From Argyresthia goedartella (taxonomy: Eukaryota > Arthropoda > Insecta > Lepidoptera > Argyresthiidae): DNA of 64,000 bases. The first letter of the stretch is position 1, and every line of letters starts with the position of its first letter. A model generated the notes under the pieces. The model saw nothing but the letters and a program-made list of their open reading frames with translations, ran no database searches and was not told the origin of the DNA. This document shows, piece by piece, positions 41,770 to 50,882 of the stretch. The position numbers and the translations under genes were made by a program. Location of the stretch: contig OX463807.1 in NCBI GenBank assembly GCA_949825045.1, forward strand, positions 39,514,749-39,578,748. The letters run 5' to 3'.

Positions 41770-44748
41770 TCACTTACAAAATTCTTCAATGCTATAGGGG
41801 CACTTCTTCAATAGATATAATTTGAGTTTTTGTTTGAAGCTTCTGTGTGTAACCAATAATTTGAGCTCAGCTGTTAGATGCTTAAATAACCGTAATGACT
41901 GATATCCAGCTGAATGTCTGGATATCTCTAAACGAGGAGCGGATTCTATTACAAACTCCATTCTGCGCGATGTTTCTCGTTTCATCCTCTGTTCCGGGGT
42001 TTCTATTTTGTGAATGTTCTTAGCCAAACCAACCATCAGAACAAGTATGTAAAGCGCTGGAACTGTGAGTATACCAAGTCGAATTAAATGTGGCCTGCAC
42101 GATTCCATCTGTGGAATGCGAGCTATCGTGCGTATTGCTCTCTTCTGAAGGACGAATGCTTTTGAGATATTGTAACCATAGCTATGACCCCATAGTTTTA
42201 TACTATAGCGCAATTTAGATTCGACCAGAGCATAGTATACCATTTTCAGGTGGTCTATATCAACGACGTCCCTAAGACTTCTCAATGCGTAGCAAGCTGA
42301 GCTGACACTTCCTTCAATAGCCGTAAGTTCTGGTTTCCAGTTTAGGTGGGAATCAATGTGTACACCCAAAAACTTGAAAACATCAACCATAGTCACTGTG
42401 TCACCGTTCAAGGTTGCATTTATCGTGTCGCTATTACGAGCAGTGGTCTTAAAAATAAGAAGATTTGTTTTACTAGTATTAATTTTCAAGTTGTTTACTG
42501 TAAACCAGGAATGGAACTTTGATAGAATTGAATTTACTTTTGATTCAAGCGATTCCAAGTCGTTTGCCGAAACGACTGCATTAGTATCATCCGCGTATAC
42601 TACTAGCTGACTATCGGGCAAAGATTTTCCTATATATTCAAACAAGTCGTTTGTAAAAATAATAAAGAAAATCGGGCCTAATATGGATCCCTGAGGTACT
42701 CCTCTAGCTATTGGGAGTAATTTACTAAGTCGAAATTTGTTCGAAACCGTTTGCTGTCCACTGTCAGTTATGCTCAATTCAACAAACTGTTTTCTGTTGT
42801 GTAAGTAGGATTCTATCAGTTCTAAACATTTACCTCTCACGCCATAATGCTCCAGCTTAGAAGTTAAGATACCATGGTCTACAAAATCAAAGGCAGAGCT
42901 TAGATCTAGAAACAGTGCAGCAACTTTCATTTTCTGATCTAATTTACTTATCACATCGTCTACCAGTGTGTCTATAGCGTCGGTTGTACCCATGCCCCTC
43001 CGATAACCGAATTGTCTGTCACTCAGTATTTTGTTCATTACTAAATGTGCAAGAAGTCTGTCCTTGATAAGTTTTTCAAAAATTTTAGATAAGGTGGGCA
43101 ATAGCGAGATGGGCCTATAGTGGGACGGATCTGTTTTTGATTCTTTTTTATGCACTGGCAGAACACGAGCTATCTTAAGTTGATCTGGGAAAATTGATGC
43201 CTTTAAACAGTTATTAAAGAAATTTGTTAGAGGTTCCGCCAATATATCAATATTGATTTTGATTACAGTTATTGGAATGTCGTCAAAACCACATGATTGT
43301 TTGTTCTCAAAGTGTCGCACTATTTTAGTAACTTCGATTACGGTTGTCGGTCTAAACTCCATGTCACATGTGATTTTCGGACAGTTCGCTGTAAGAGAAT
43401 CAGCTGCTCTCTGTGCCCCGTCAAATAATCCTGAGGATTTAACATCAAATTGTTCAGCCAATACGTCTACAATATCTATAGGCTTATGAATTAATTTATC
43501 GTTAACTTTTAGCAAAAACTTATCTCTTAAGGTAATAGTTTTTTTATTCCTATGTTTGTTCACGACATTCCACAAAGCCTTTGTGGACTGCTTTGCCTTG
43601 TCCAATTCAGATTTGACTGCTAGTTTTTTTGCTGCAATTAGAACTCTCCTATATATTCTAATGTAATTAGTGTGATAGTTCCTCACTGTTTCATCACAGC
43701 AGTTTGTATTTGCTAAGACCCTCTTCATATTACTAGAAATTTTTATTCCCGGTGTGACCCATTTTATTTTACCTGACTTTTTTAATGAAACTTTTTTCTT
43801 CTTTTTGGCAAAACACTTTTCGAAAATGTTTGTGAAGCTAGCTATGAAACCATTAATACCCTTTTCATTCAGGTTGACCTGTAGAACTTCATTTCTGTAC
43901 ATTTCATTGTTTTGTTCTGAGAACTGTCTACGTTCTATTATAAGAGTAGGGTCTTCCTTATGCGCTTAAAGAAAGTTTGGCAGAACTAGGTCGCAAAATA
44001 TTGATGCATGTCCATCAGCTAGACCGTTATGGTCCACAGCAGAACCCTCCACAAACTCTTCCGGCACATTTGTCAGATAATTGTCGAGGCAAGAGCACGC
44101 ATCATTTCTTACAAAAGTAGGCGTTTCTATGAGATCCCTAAAATTATAGCACCTTAAAAGAGCAAAAAATTCATTGCGTCTATTATTTTCACACAGGGTG
44201 TCGATATTGAAATCTCCACATATAATGCATTTTTTATTGAAAAAGTGCTCCAAAAGCTTCTCTAGTCCTACCATAAACTCATCATACGTGTCGTGGTCCG
44301 GATTTCGATAACAACAAATTATGCAAAGGTTTGTATCTTCATCTAAAACGCCACAGACTTCGAACGACCTAATTTTATACAACCTTTTACAAATTTCGAG
44401 CTCTTTATATGATTTTTTATTGTGTGCTAAGATAAGGGAACCACCACGTTTCATTGTAACTCTAGTATTGTAAGTGGCCATATTATGATTTTCTAGTTCA
44501 AACAATGGAGCCAAATAATTGTTTAAAAAGTGCTCAGTTAAACAGATGTAATGAAATTCTTTCCTTAAGCTATCTAGGTATACCTCTAATTCATTCTTTT
44601 TTGATGTGATTCCACACACATTTTGATGAATAATATTAAGTTTTACTATTTTACTACATTTTCCCGCTGTGTTTTTACTGGCATTTACTATACAGCTGTC
44701 TGAGTTGAGAGTTGAGTCATCATTTTGAGAGAAAAAACTGCTGATCAT
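41770..44748 (-). pseudogene. LINE-H ORF2 (endonuclease-RT) with a single in-frame stop
   Basis: Reads in one frame over 993 codons apart from one TAA at 43968-43966, between endonuclease and RT. Endonuclease: LNIIHQNVCGITSKKNELEV, YICLTEHFLNN, MKRGGSLILAHN, KKCIICGDFNIDTLC and AVDHNGLADGHAS. RT: YRPISLLPTLSKIFEKLIKD, ALFLDLSSAFDFVDHGIL, GVPQGSILGPIFFIIFTND and LVVYADDTNAVVS, with the YADD box at 42597-42586. The C-terminus runs from SIKLWGHSYGYNISKAFVLQ to SIEEFCK. The start is the Met at 44748, overlapping ORF1 by 29 bp. Except for the stop, all catalytic residues look intact. Confidence 0.9.
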
Positions 44749-45145
44749 TTAGTGCTGAGGTTCCTGTAGACGTGTTTGTAAAATAATATGGTATGGTGCC
44801 CTTCTTAGAGCGAGCTTTTGATTTTTTGTCTGCTTCAGTCGTTTTCTTTTCAGTGATTCTCTGAAAGAAATGCGGAATGGTGCCCTTCTGGAGCCCTGGT
44901 TTACCTTTCAAGTCTGTAGGGTTTAGAACAAAATGGGGTTTGGGTAACATTGGCTTGTTTTCATATTTTGGGCTATGTCTTTTGTGACCCTTATAGTTTG
45001 TTTTATAACATATATGCAATACATCCCTAAGAATAAATCTGCAAGTAGTTACACGTCTTGGGAATTTCCCTTCAACTTGTGATACATCTACCAATGTCGC
45101 ATTATCAAATTGTGTGCACAAGAAGTGAAACATTCTGTTCATCAT
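44720..45145 (-). CDS. LINE-H ORF1 (partial)
   Basis: 141 codons from Met at 45145 to a stop at 44720, overlapping the ORF2 start by 29 bp. It is basic and lysine-rich, with a repeated KGTIPHFFQ/KGTIPYYFT motif near the C-terminus. It likely corresponds to the C-terminal part of an RNA-binding ORF1 protein; an upstream portion is probably missing because the element is 5'-truncated at about 45220. No zinc finger or esterase block is visible. The doubled GTIP-aromatic motif is unusual and of unknown function. Confidence 0.6.
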   Translation of the reverse strand: MMNRMFHFLCTQFDNATLVDVSQVEGKFPRRVTTCRFILRDVLHICYKTNYKGHKRHSPKYENKPMLPKPHFVLNPTDLKGKPGLQKGTIPHFFQRITEKKTTEADKKSKARSKKGTIPYYFTNTSTGTSALNDQQFFLSK

Positions 45146-45220
45146 GTGCTCATTTAGGTAAAAATAATAAATGAATTATAACTATTATTATTACAATAAA
45201 AGGTAATAGAAAATGGAATG

Positions 45221-45720
45221 CTTGTCAGGAAGTTACGCCATTATGGTGTAAAAGATCAGGCACTTGGCCTTCTGGAGTCATATCTAACAGATAGGGTTCT
45301 GATGGTCGATGTTAATGGGAAAAGATCACCTGGGTCTTCAATAAGTATGGGCATACCGCAAGGTTTAATTCTTGGTCCTTTCTTGTTTTTAGTATATATT
45401 AATGATTTACCTTACCTTGTTAAAGCAAAACATGGGTTAGTATTGTTTGCCGATGATACTTCTTTGATATTTAAAGTTAAAAGACAGCAATCAAATTATG
45501 ACGAGGTAAACAATGCTATCTCTAGTATAGTGAACTGGTTTACTGTTAACAATTTATTACTTAATGAAAAGAAAACTAAATGTATTAAATTCGTGTTACC
45601 CAATGTGAACCCGGTAACTACAGACATATTTATAAAAGGACAGAGATTGGACCTTGTGCAGTCGACTGTCTTTTTGGGCATTACTTTAGACGCCAAACTA
45701 CAATGGGATCCTCATATAAA
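45221..45720 (+). pseudogene. LINE-E1 ORF2, piece 2 (RT palm)
   Basis: Continues with LVRKLRHYGVKDQALGLLES, MGIPQGLILGPFLFLVYIND, GLVLFADDTSLIFKVKRQQS (catalytic FADD box), IVNWFTVNNLLLNEKKTKCI and TVFLGITLDAKLQWDPHI. An in-frame ATG at 45218 comes from the LINE-H 5' edge. The frame stays open across the next insertion and joins LINE-F ORF1, giving a 505-codon chimeric reading frame (45218-46735). Confidence 0.9.
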
Positions 45721-45808
45721 CAGTCCGATCCCAGTAACCGTACGGAACACACGTTGCTTTGCTCGTCATCCATGGGTTCTCAACCTTTGTACCTTACATC
45801 TTTCTAAT

Positions 45809-46735
45809 ATGTTGTGCTTCGAGTGTAACGTGACCATCGGCGATGGTGCCACATGCGCCGGTTGCTCCAAGGATATATGTTTCTCTTGCGCAAACATTAC
45901 GGAAAGAGGATTTCGTAACCTTGGGGTGGAGCGTAGAGCTGCCTGGAAGTGTCCCAAGTGCCGTATTGCATCGCCAAGCCCTGTTACTACCGAGAAAAAA
46001 GAACCTACTTTGGGAGATATTCTCAGTCGTCTGGATATTCTTACATCAAAGCTGGATGTACTGCCTAAATTGATTTCCGATGTAAATGATCTGAAGATGA
46101 ACATGCAAGAAGTAATCAAGAGTTGTGAGTTCTCTAGTCGTAAAATTGATGATTTTGAGCTGAAGCTTGTTGGAGTTAATGGCCGCTTATCTTCACTAGA
46201 GGAAACACATCAAGCCGCCAAATTCACCCAGTCTGCAGTGGATGCTCTGCAACAGGAGCTGAACGAGAAAGAGCAGTGGTCAAGGCTCAATAATGTCGAA
46301 ATTAAAGGTATTCCGCTGAAAAGTAACGAAAACCTATTTGATATAGTGGAGTCTCTAGGTAGGCATATCAACCTACCTATATCTAAATCTCAGATCAACT
46401 TTATATCACGCGTTCCTGTATACAATTCCAAGGATAAGTCCATACTGCTTGGCTTCGTAAATCGCTACGCAAAAGAAGATTTTATTGCAGCTGCGAGAAT
46501 AAAAAAGCATTCTCTAAAAGCTTCTGACATCGGTTTTGCTAGTGATGAACGCATTTATGTCAATGATTACTTATCACCCGGAAATAAAAAGCTTCTCTCC
46601 AAGGCTAAGCTTGTAGCGCGCGAGAAGAACTACCAATACGTATGGGTCAATCATGCTAAAATACATGTCCGGATGAATGATACGGCACCTGTCATGACAA
46701 TTAGGTCTGACGGGGATTTAAACAGATTGAAATAA
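45809..46735 (+). CDS. LINE-F ORF1: PHD-type zinc finger, coiled coil and FP25K-like domain
   Basis: 308 residues. The start is chosen at ATG 45809 because the long frame upstream belongs to LINE-E1. Residues 1-52 hold Cys pairs in the order C-x2-C, C-x2-C, C-x2-C and KCPKC (CFEC, CAGC, CFSC), a PHD-like zinc finger. Residues of about 70-165 are heptad-like and rich in Leu/Lys/Glu (coiled coil). The rest, from WSRLNNVEIKGIP to VMTIRSDGDLNRL, resembles the C-terminal domain of baculovirus FP25K and the lepidopteran 'zinc finger DNA-binding' proteins that are LINE ORF1 products (family knowledge). The likely role is binding LINE RNA and chaperoning target-primed reverse transcription. Confidence 0.85.
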   Translation: MLCFECNVTIGDGATCAGCSKDICFSCANITERGFRNLGVERRAAWKCPKCRIASPSPVTTEKKEPTLGDILSRLDILTSKLDVLPKLISDVNDLKMNMQEVIKSCEFSSRKIDDFELKLVGVNGRLSSLEETHQAAKFTQSAVDALQQELNEKEQWSRLNNVEIKGIPLKSNENLFDIVESLGRHINLPISKSQINFISRVPVYNSKDKSILLGFVNRYAKEDFIAAARIKKHSLKASDIGFASDERIYVNDYLSPGNKKLLSKAKLVAREKNYQYVWVNHAKIHVRMNDTAPVMTIRSDGDLNRLK

Positions 46736-46917
46736 TCAGTTTACTAATTATAATTATTCCGTTCAACATATTTATTGAATTTGTTTTGAGCTATTCATTT
46801 AAGTTGACAACCCCTGGCTGTTTATTTTTTGCTCGCCTAGTGACTCTTTTGTTCAATCCTACCTGCTATCGCTCGAGCGAGCCGGACACCTGTGCTGATA
46901 ATTATATTGAGCATTCA

Positions 46918-47244
46918 ATGCGATCTATGTCTATACGCATTAGAGACTATAATGGATTACTTTATTTTTGCTATGTTACTTTTCCACATTGGTACTTCGC
47001 GGACGAAAATAATAATTTATCTTATTTAACTTACTGCCTATTTGAGCTTTTGTTTAATAGTGTTTTACTGCACGATTTAAGAAGCATTACTAAATGCGTA
47101 CTAAGTATAATATTACTACTTGCCATATGTTTGTATAGCTACCGTCTTTATGAGTATATTTTCAAGTGTATCGAACATATTATAGTGTTAATGCGAGTTG
47201 GGTACGAGTGCGAGTTCACAGAGGAAACGAGATTTTTTGCTTAG
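46918..47244 (+). CDS. Hypothetical small ORF between LINE-F ORF1 and ORF2
   Basis: 108 residues from ATG 46918 to a stop at 47242-47244, in a spacer longer than in most two-ORF LINEs. The frame is open upstream to about 46786. It is aromatic and hydrophobic, with a likely membrane segment, SIILLLAICLYSYRLY. It has no similarity I recognise. The spacer is AT-rich, so a chance frame is quite possible. Confidence 0.25.
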   Translation: MRSMSIRIRDYNGLLYFCYVTFPHWYFADENNNLSYLTYCLFELLFNSVLLHDLRSITKCVLSIILLLAICLYSYRLYEYIFKCIEHIIVLMRVGYECEFTEETRFFA

Positions 47245-47314
47245 CTTATTTATTTAGTTAATTTTGCCCTTGATTTGGTGACTATACAGTTATTATTATG
47301 TTTTGACTACCTAA

Positions 47315-50203
47315 ATGTTTAATATAAAAGTTTACTATCAGAACGTAAGGGGACTCCGGACTAAGACTGATATTTTTTCTGGGAACGTAGGACTAAATGA
47401 TTACGATGTCATAGCACTAACGGAGACTTGGCTGCACGAGGGAATTTACGATGAGGAATTGTTCGACGGTCGGTACGTAGTGTGGCGGCGTGATTGTGAT
47501 TACAAACGTACTCAACAAGAGCGCGGAGGGGGTGTCTTGATAGCTGTCAAGAGGGATCTCATAGCAACAGGATTACCTGACTGGCACTCGCCCGCTGAGG
47601 ATATATGGGTCTCGGTTACGTTGCGCTGTCCCATTTTAAAAAGTGAATATAAATTATATATTTGTACTTTGTATTTATGTTCTGAAAACCTGGGCTTTTC
47701 GTTTACAGATCAATTACATAACTTTTGCAATAAACTCGAGTCTATAGTCACGGAGCATGATTCTCATAAATTCATCCTTTTGGGTGATTATAATATGAGC
47801 TGCATTGAGTGGGTTGTATCTGAGGATGGGATTGAGGCAGCTAGTTTATCAAGTGAACACATAAATAACTTCTTAGATACGGTTAGTTTTTGTGGTCTGC
47901 AACAATTTAACCCAATTGTCAATAAGTTCGATCAAATACTAGATTTAGTTCTCTCAAATGACCACGTTTCAGTTTCACTGTGCACTGACCCTCTGGTAAC
48001 AGAGGACCCGTATCACCCAGCTCTTTATCTTACTGTCTCATTTGTAGAACTCGAACCACTTGTACCATGCAAACGCTCAATGTATTGTTATAATCGTGCT
48101 GACTTTACTAAAATTAATAATGAAATTAATTTAACTGACTGGCAAAATACACTTAGTGCGGGCTCAGTTGACGAAGCTGTGGGCAAATTTTATGATATTT
48201 TATACGAACTTCAGAATAAACATATACCTCAGCGTGTTACAAAAGTAGACAAATATCCGCCATGGTATAATCATGCCATTATTAAAGTAATTAACGAAAA
48301 AATTAAATTCCACCGAAAGTTTAAGAAATATGGTAACCTTTGTGATAAACAGACCTTTGATTTTCTAAGAGAAAGAGTAAAGCGGCTCCAAACCATATGT
48401 TTCAATGATTACATAGCCCATATCGAAAGTTCATTATCATCAAACCCTCGGGCATTTTGGTCTTTCATTAAAAGCAAACGGAAGGGATTTTCATTTCCAT
48501 CGTGCATGAAACACTTAAATGTTTCTTCAACGTCAGGACCTGAAATAAGTAATTTGTTTTCTGAATTTTTTCATTCTACATTTTTACAATCAAACTCTGG
48601 GCCCGTACAAGTGGACGAAAACATGAACGATGGTATCCCAACTCCGCTAGCTGATATTGCGTCTATTGAAATATCTGTCGACATCATTTGTAAGCTCCTT
48701 GGAACTTTAGATCTTAAAAAGTCAGCTGGCCCAGATAAATTACCAGCCGTATTTCTTGTCAATTGCTCTAAAGCACTTGCAGTCCCTTTAGCCATTTTAT
48801 TCCAACGATCATTAAGCGAGGGCGTAATGCCATTATTGTGGAAGTCTGCCTTTATTAGTCCGATCCACAAGAAAGGTCCAAAAAACATCGTCAGCAACTA
48901 TCGACCAATTTCTAAACTATGCCTTATTGCTAAGATATTTGAGCGCATCGTTTATGATCAGGTTTATGCATCGTTGAAGCTAACTTTTAACGCATTTCAA
49001 CATGGTTTTCTAAAGAAAAGATCTACAATCTCAAACCTTCTAGTTTTCAATGAGTTTATCACAGAACAAATGGATAACCATAATCAAATTGATACCGTTT
49101 ATACTGATTACAGTAAAGCATTCGACCGAATTGACCACGAAATGCTGCTCAAAAAGCTACTACTAGCCGGAATACGTGGCGATTTATTTCGCTGGTTCAA
49201 GTCTTACATATCCAACAGGACGCAATCGGTGGTATTGAATGGTTATATGTCAACATGGAAAAATATTCCTTCTGGGGTACCACAGGGATCTCTATTAGGA
49301 CCCCTCCTATTTATTATTTTTATTAATGATATTGACATTTGCTTTAATCATTCCGAATTCCTCCTATTTGCTGATGATATGAAGGTGTTTAGAGTGGTCA
49401 ATAGTCCGGAGGACTCTGATTTACTACAGGACGATCTTAATAGACTTGATACGTATTGCAGACTGAACAGTTTGGATATAAATGTCTCAAAGTGCTTCTC
49501 CATTTCATTTGGGCGTAAAAGAAACATGTATCGGAGTTCTTATAGTCTCAGCGATAAATCTATTTCCAGCTGTAATGAGATAAGGGATTTGGGTATAATA
49601 ATGGACTCAAAATTACTTTTTGATAAACATATTGATACAATAGTAAAGAAAGCATATAAATTACTAGGATTCCTTATACGCTCCTGTAAAAATTTCAAGT
49701 TGATGAAGTCTATTAAGATAATTTACTGCACTCTTGTAAGAAGCAACTTGGAGTACGCATCTCAGGTGTGGAACCCACGTTATGACGTCTATATTTCAAA
49801 AATTGAGTCCATCCAAAAAAAGTTTATTCGCTATCTATGTTACAAATTTAGAATTCCAAGACGGAGCTATGAGTTTCATTGCAATCAATTCCACCTTCTC
49901 CCTCTTCAAATCAGGCGTGAAGCTGCAGATATAATATTCCTTACTAGGCTGGCTCAGAATAGTATTGATTGTCCAGATTTGCTGAATAAAATCCATCTGT
50001 TAGTCCCCGCACGTAAATTACGTCTCAAATCACTGTTGCATGTTCCACTCGTTCATACCAACTATAGGCAGAACTCGTTTCTTTTGAGAGCTTCGCGCTC
50101 TTTCAATTCACTTAGTTTTGACTGTATGGACATAGACATGTTTTGTAGTAGTGCTCGGTCTGTCAGCTATTATCTGACCAGTAAGTTTAGCTCAACTATT
50201 TAA
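47315..50203 (+). CDS. LINE-F ORF2: endonuclease-reverse transcriptase, intact
   Basis: 962 residues, no interruption. APE endonuclease (about 1-230): VYYQNVRGLR, VIALTETWLHE, ERGGGVLIAVKR, FILLGDYNMSC and TEDPYHPALYL (catalytic Asn, Glu, Asp, His region; His is in PYHPAL rather than the usual SDH). RT (about 450-720): NYRPISKLCLIAKIFERIVY, TVYTDYSKAFDRIDHEMLLK, GVPQGSLLGPLLFIIFINDI and EFLLFADDMKVFR, with FADD at residues 685-688 (49367-49378). The C-terminus contains VRSNLEYASQVWNPRYDV. The start MFNIKVYYQN matches other LINE ORF2 proteins. Nicking of target DNA and target-primed reverse transcription are the expected activities. Confidence 0.92.
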   Translation: MFNIKVYYQNVRGLRTKTDIFSGNVGLNDYDVIALTETWLHEGIYDEELFDGRYVVWRRDCDYKRTQQERGGGVLIAVKRDLIATGLPDWHSPAEDIWVSVTLRCPILKSEYKLYICTLYLCSENLGFSFTDQLHNFCNKLESIVTEHDSHKFILLGDYNMSCIEWVVSEDGIEAASLSSEHINNFLDTVSFCGLQQFNPIVNKFDQILDLVLSNDHVSVSLCTDPLVTEDPYHPALYLTVSFVELEPLVPCKRSMYCYNRADFTKINNEINLTDWQNTLSAGSVDEAVGKFYDILYELQNKHIPQRVTKVDKYPPWYNHAIIKVINEKIKFHRKFKKYGNLCDKQTFDFLRERVKRLQTICFNDYIAHIESSLSSNPRAFWSFIKSKRKGFSFPSCMKHLNVSSTSGPEISNLFSEFFHSTFLQSNSGPVQVDENMNDGIPTPLADIASIEISVDIICKLLGTLDLKKSAGPDKLPAVFLVNCSKALAVPLAILFQRSLSEGVMPLLWKSAFISPIHKKGPKNIVSNYRPISKLCLIAKIFERIVYDQVYASLKLTFNAFQHGFLKKRSTISNLLVFNEFITEQMDNHNQIDTVYTDYSKAFDRIDHEMLLKKLLLAGIRGDLFRWFKSYISNRTQSVVLNGYMSTWKNIPSGVPQGSLLGPLLFIIFINDIDICFNHSEFLLFADDMKVFRVVNSPEDSDLLQDDLNRLDTYCRLNSLDINVSKCFSISFGRKRNMYRSSYSLSDKSISSCNEIRDLGIIMDSKLLFDKHIDTIVKKAYKLLGFLIRSCKNFKLMKSIKIIYCTLVRSNLEYASQVWNPRYDVYISKIESIQKKFIRYLCYKFRIPRRSYEFHCNQFHLLPLQIRREAADIIFLTRLAQNSIDCPDLLNKIHLLVPARKLRLKSLLHVPLVHTNYRQNSFLLRASRSFNSLSFDCMDIDMFCSSARSVSYYLTSKFSSTI

Positions 50204-50605
50204 GTTTAGTGCTAAGCAATATTAAACTATATCCTTGTATTAACTGTTTATACGTCTCGCGTATCTCTCTTAATGTTTTAATTTACAAGTAGAAGTAGGT
50301 ATATATGTCTCAATATAGGCTTGTGTTGTTTCTTTGTAATAATTAACGTAATATGCATAGTTAGGTACTCACTCATGTAACATTCATAAAAATGTAGGTA
50401 TTAATAATATTGTATTTTATCTGGTTTCGTGTTTCCAGTTAGGTATGTCTGCATTCATAGGAATCAATTTGTTATTATACTCTGTCGTCAATTAGTGAAA
50501 ACTTGTAATTGGCTATCAACTGTACATTTTTAGTGTTAAACTGTAAAATTTTAGCTGTAAGTTTTCCATACAAGAAAAATAAAAAATAAAAATAAAATAA
50601 ATAAA

Positions 50606-50882
50606 TTGTCGAACAGACTGAGTTCGGCAGCGCTCGCAGTTAAAAAAATTAGAGCTCTTACCGACGTAGACACCGCTAGACTAGTCTACTTTAGTTACTT
50701 TCATAGTCTAATGACCTATGGTATTTTATTGTGGGGTCACGCTGCGAATGCTAATAGTATATTTATTCTGCAGAAACGGGCTGTTCGTGCAATTTATAGA
50801 TTAGGGCCTAGAGTGTCACTGAGGGAAAAGTTTAAAGAAATCAATATTCTGACATTTGTGTCTCAATATATCTATGACAAAG
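50606..50882 (+). pseudogene. LINE-E1 ORF2, piece 3 (RT thumb/C-terminus)
   Basis: KLSNRLSSAALAVKKIRALT, FSYFHSLMTYGILLWGHAAN, ILQKRAVRAIYRLGP and VSQYIYD. It is collinear with the plus-strand part of LINE-E2 at 17.9-18.2 kb. Cut by LINE-G. Confidence 0.88.

Larger units (their letters stand above)
41443..45220 (-). mobile_element. LINE-H, near-complete, inserted in LINE-E1
   Basis: Minus-strand LINE of 3.78 kb with a (ATTGT)n tail at 41443-41465, ORF2 at 44748-41770 and a short, probably 5'-truncated ORF1 at 45145-44720. CTTGT target duplications flank it. It lies between two pieces of the LINE-E1 RT gene, so it is younger than LINE-E1. Confidence 0.92.
45721..50605 (+). mobile_element. LINE-F, apparently complete two-ORF element inserted in LINE-E1
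   Basis: About 4.9 kb: 5' UTR 45721-45808, ORF1 45809-46735, a 579-bp spacer, ORF2 47315-50203, 3' UTR and an A-rich tail (AAAAATAAAAATAAAATAAATAAA) ending at about 50605. An ATAAA-type duplication is possible at 45716-45720 and 50601-50605. Both ORFs are unbroken. This is the best candidate in the window for a recently active element. Confidence 0.92.
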
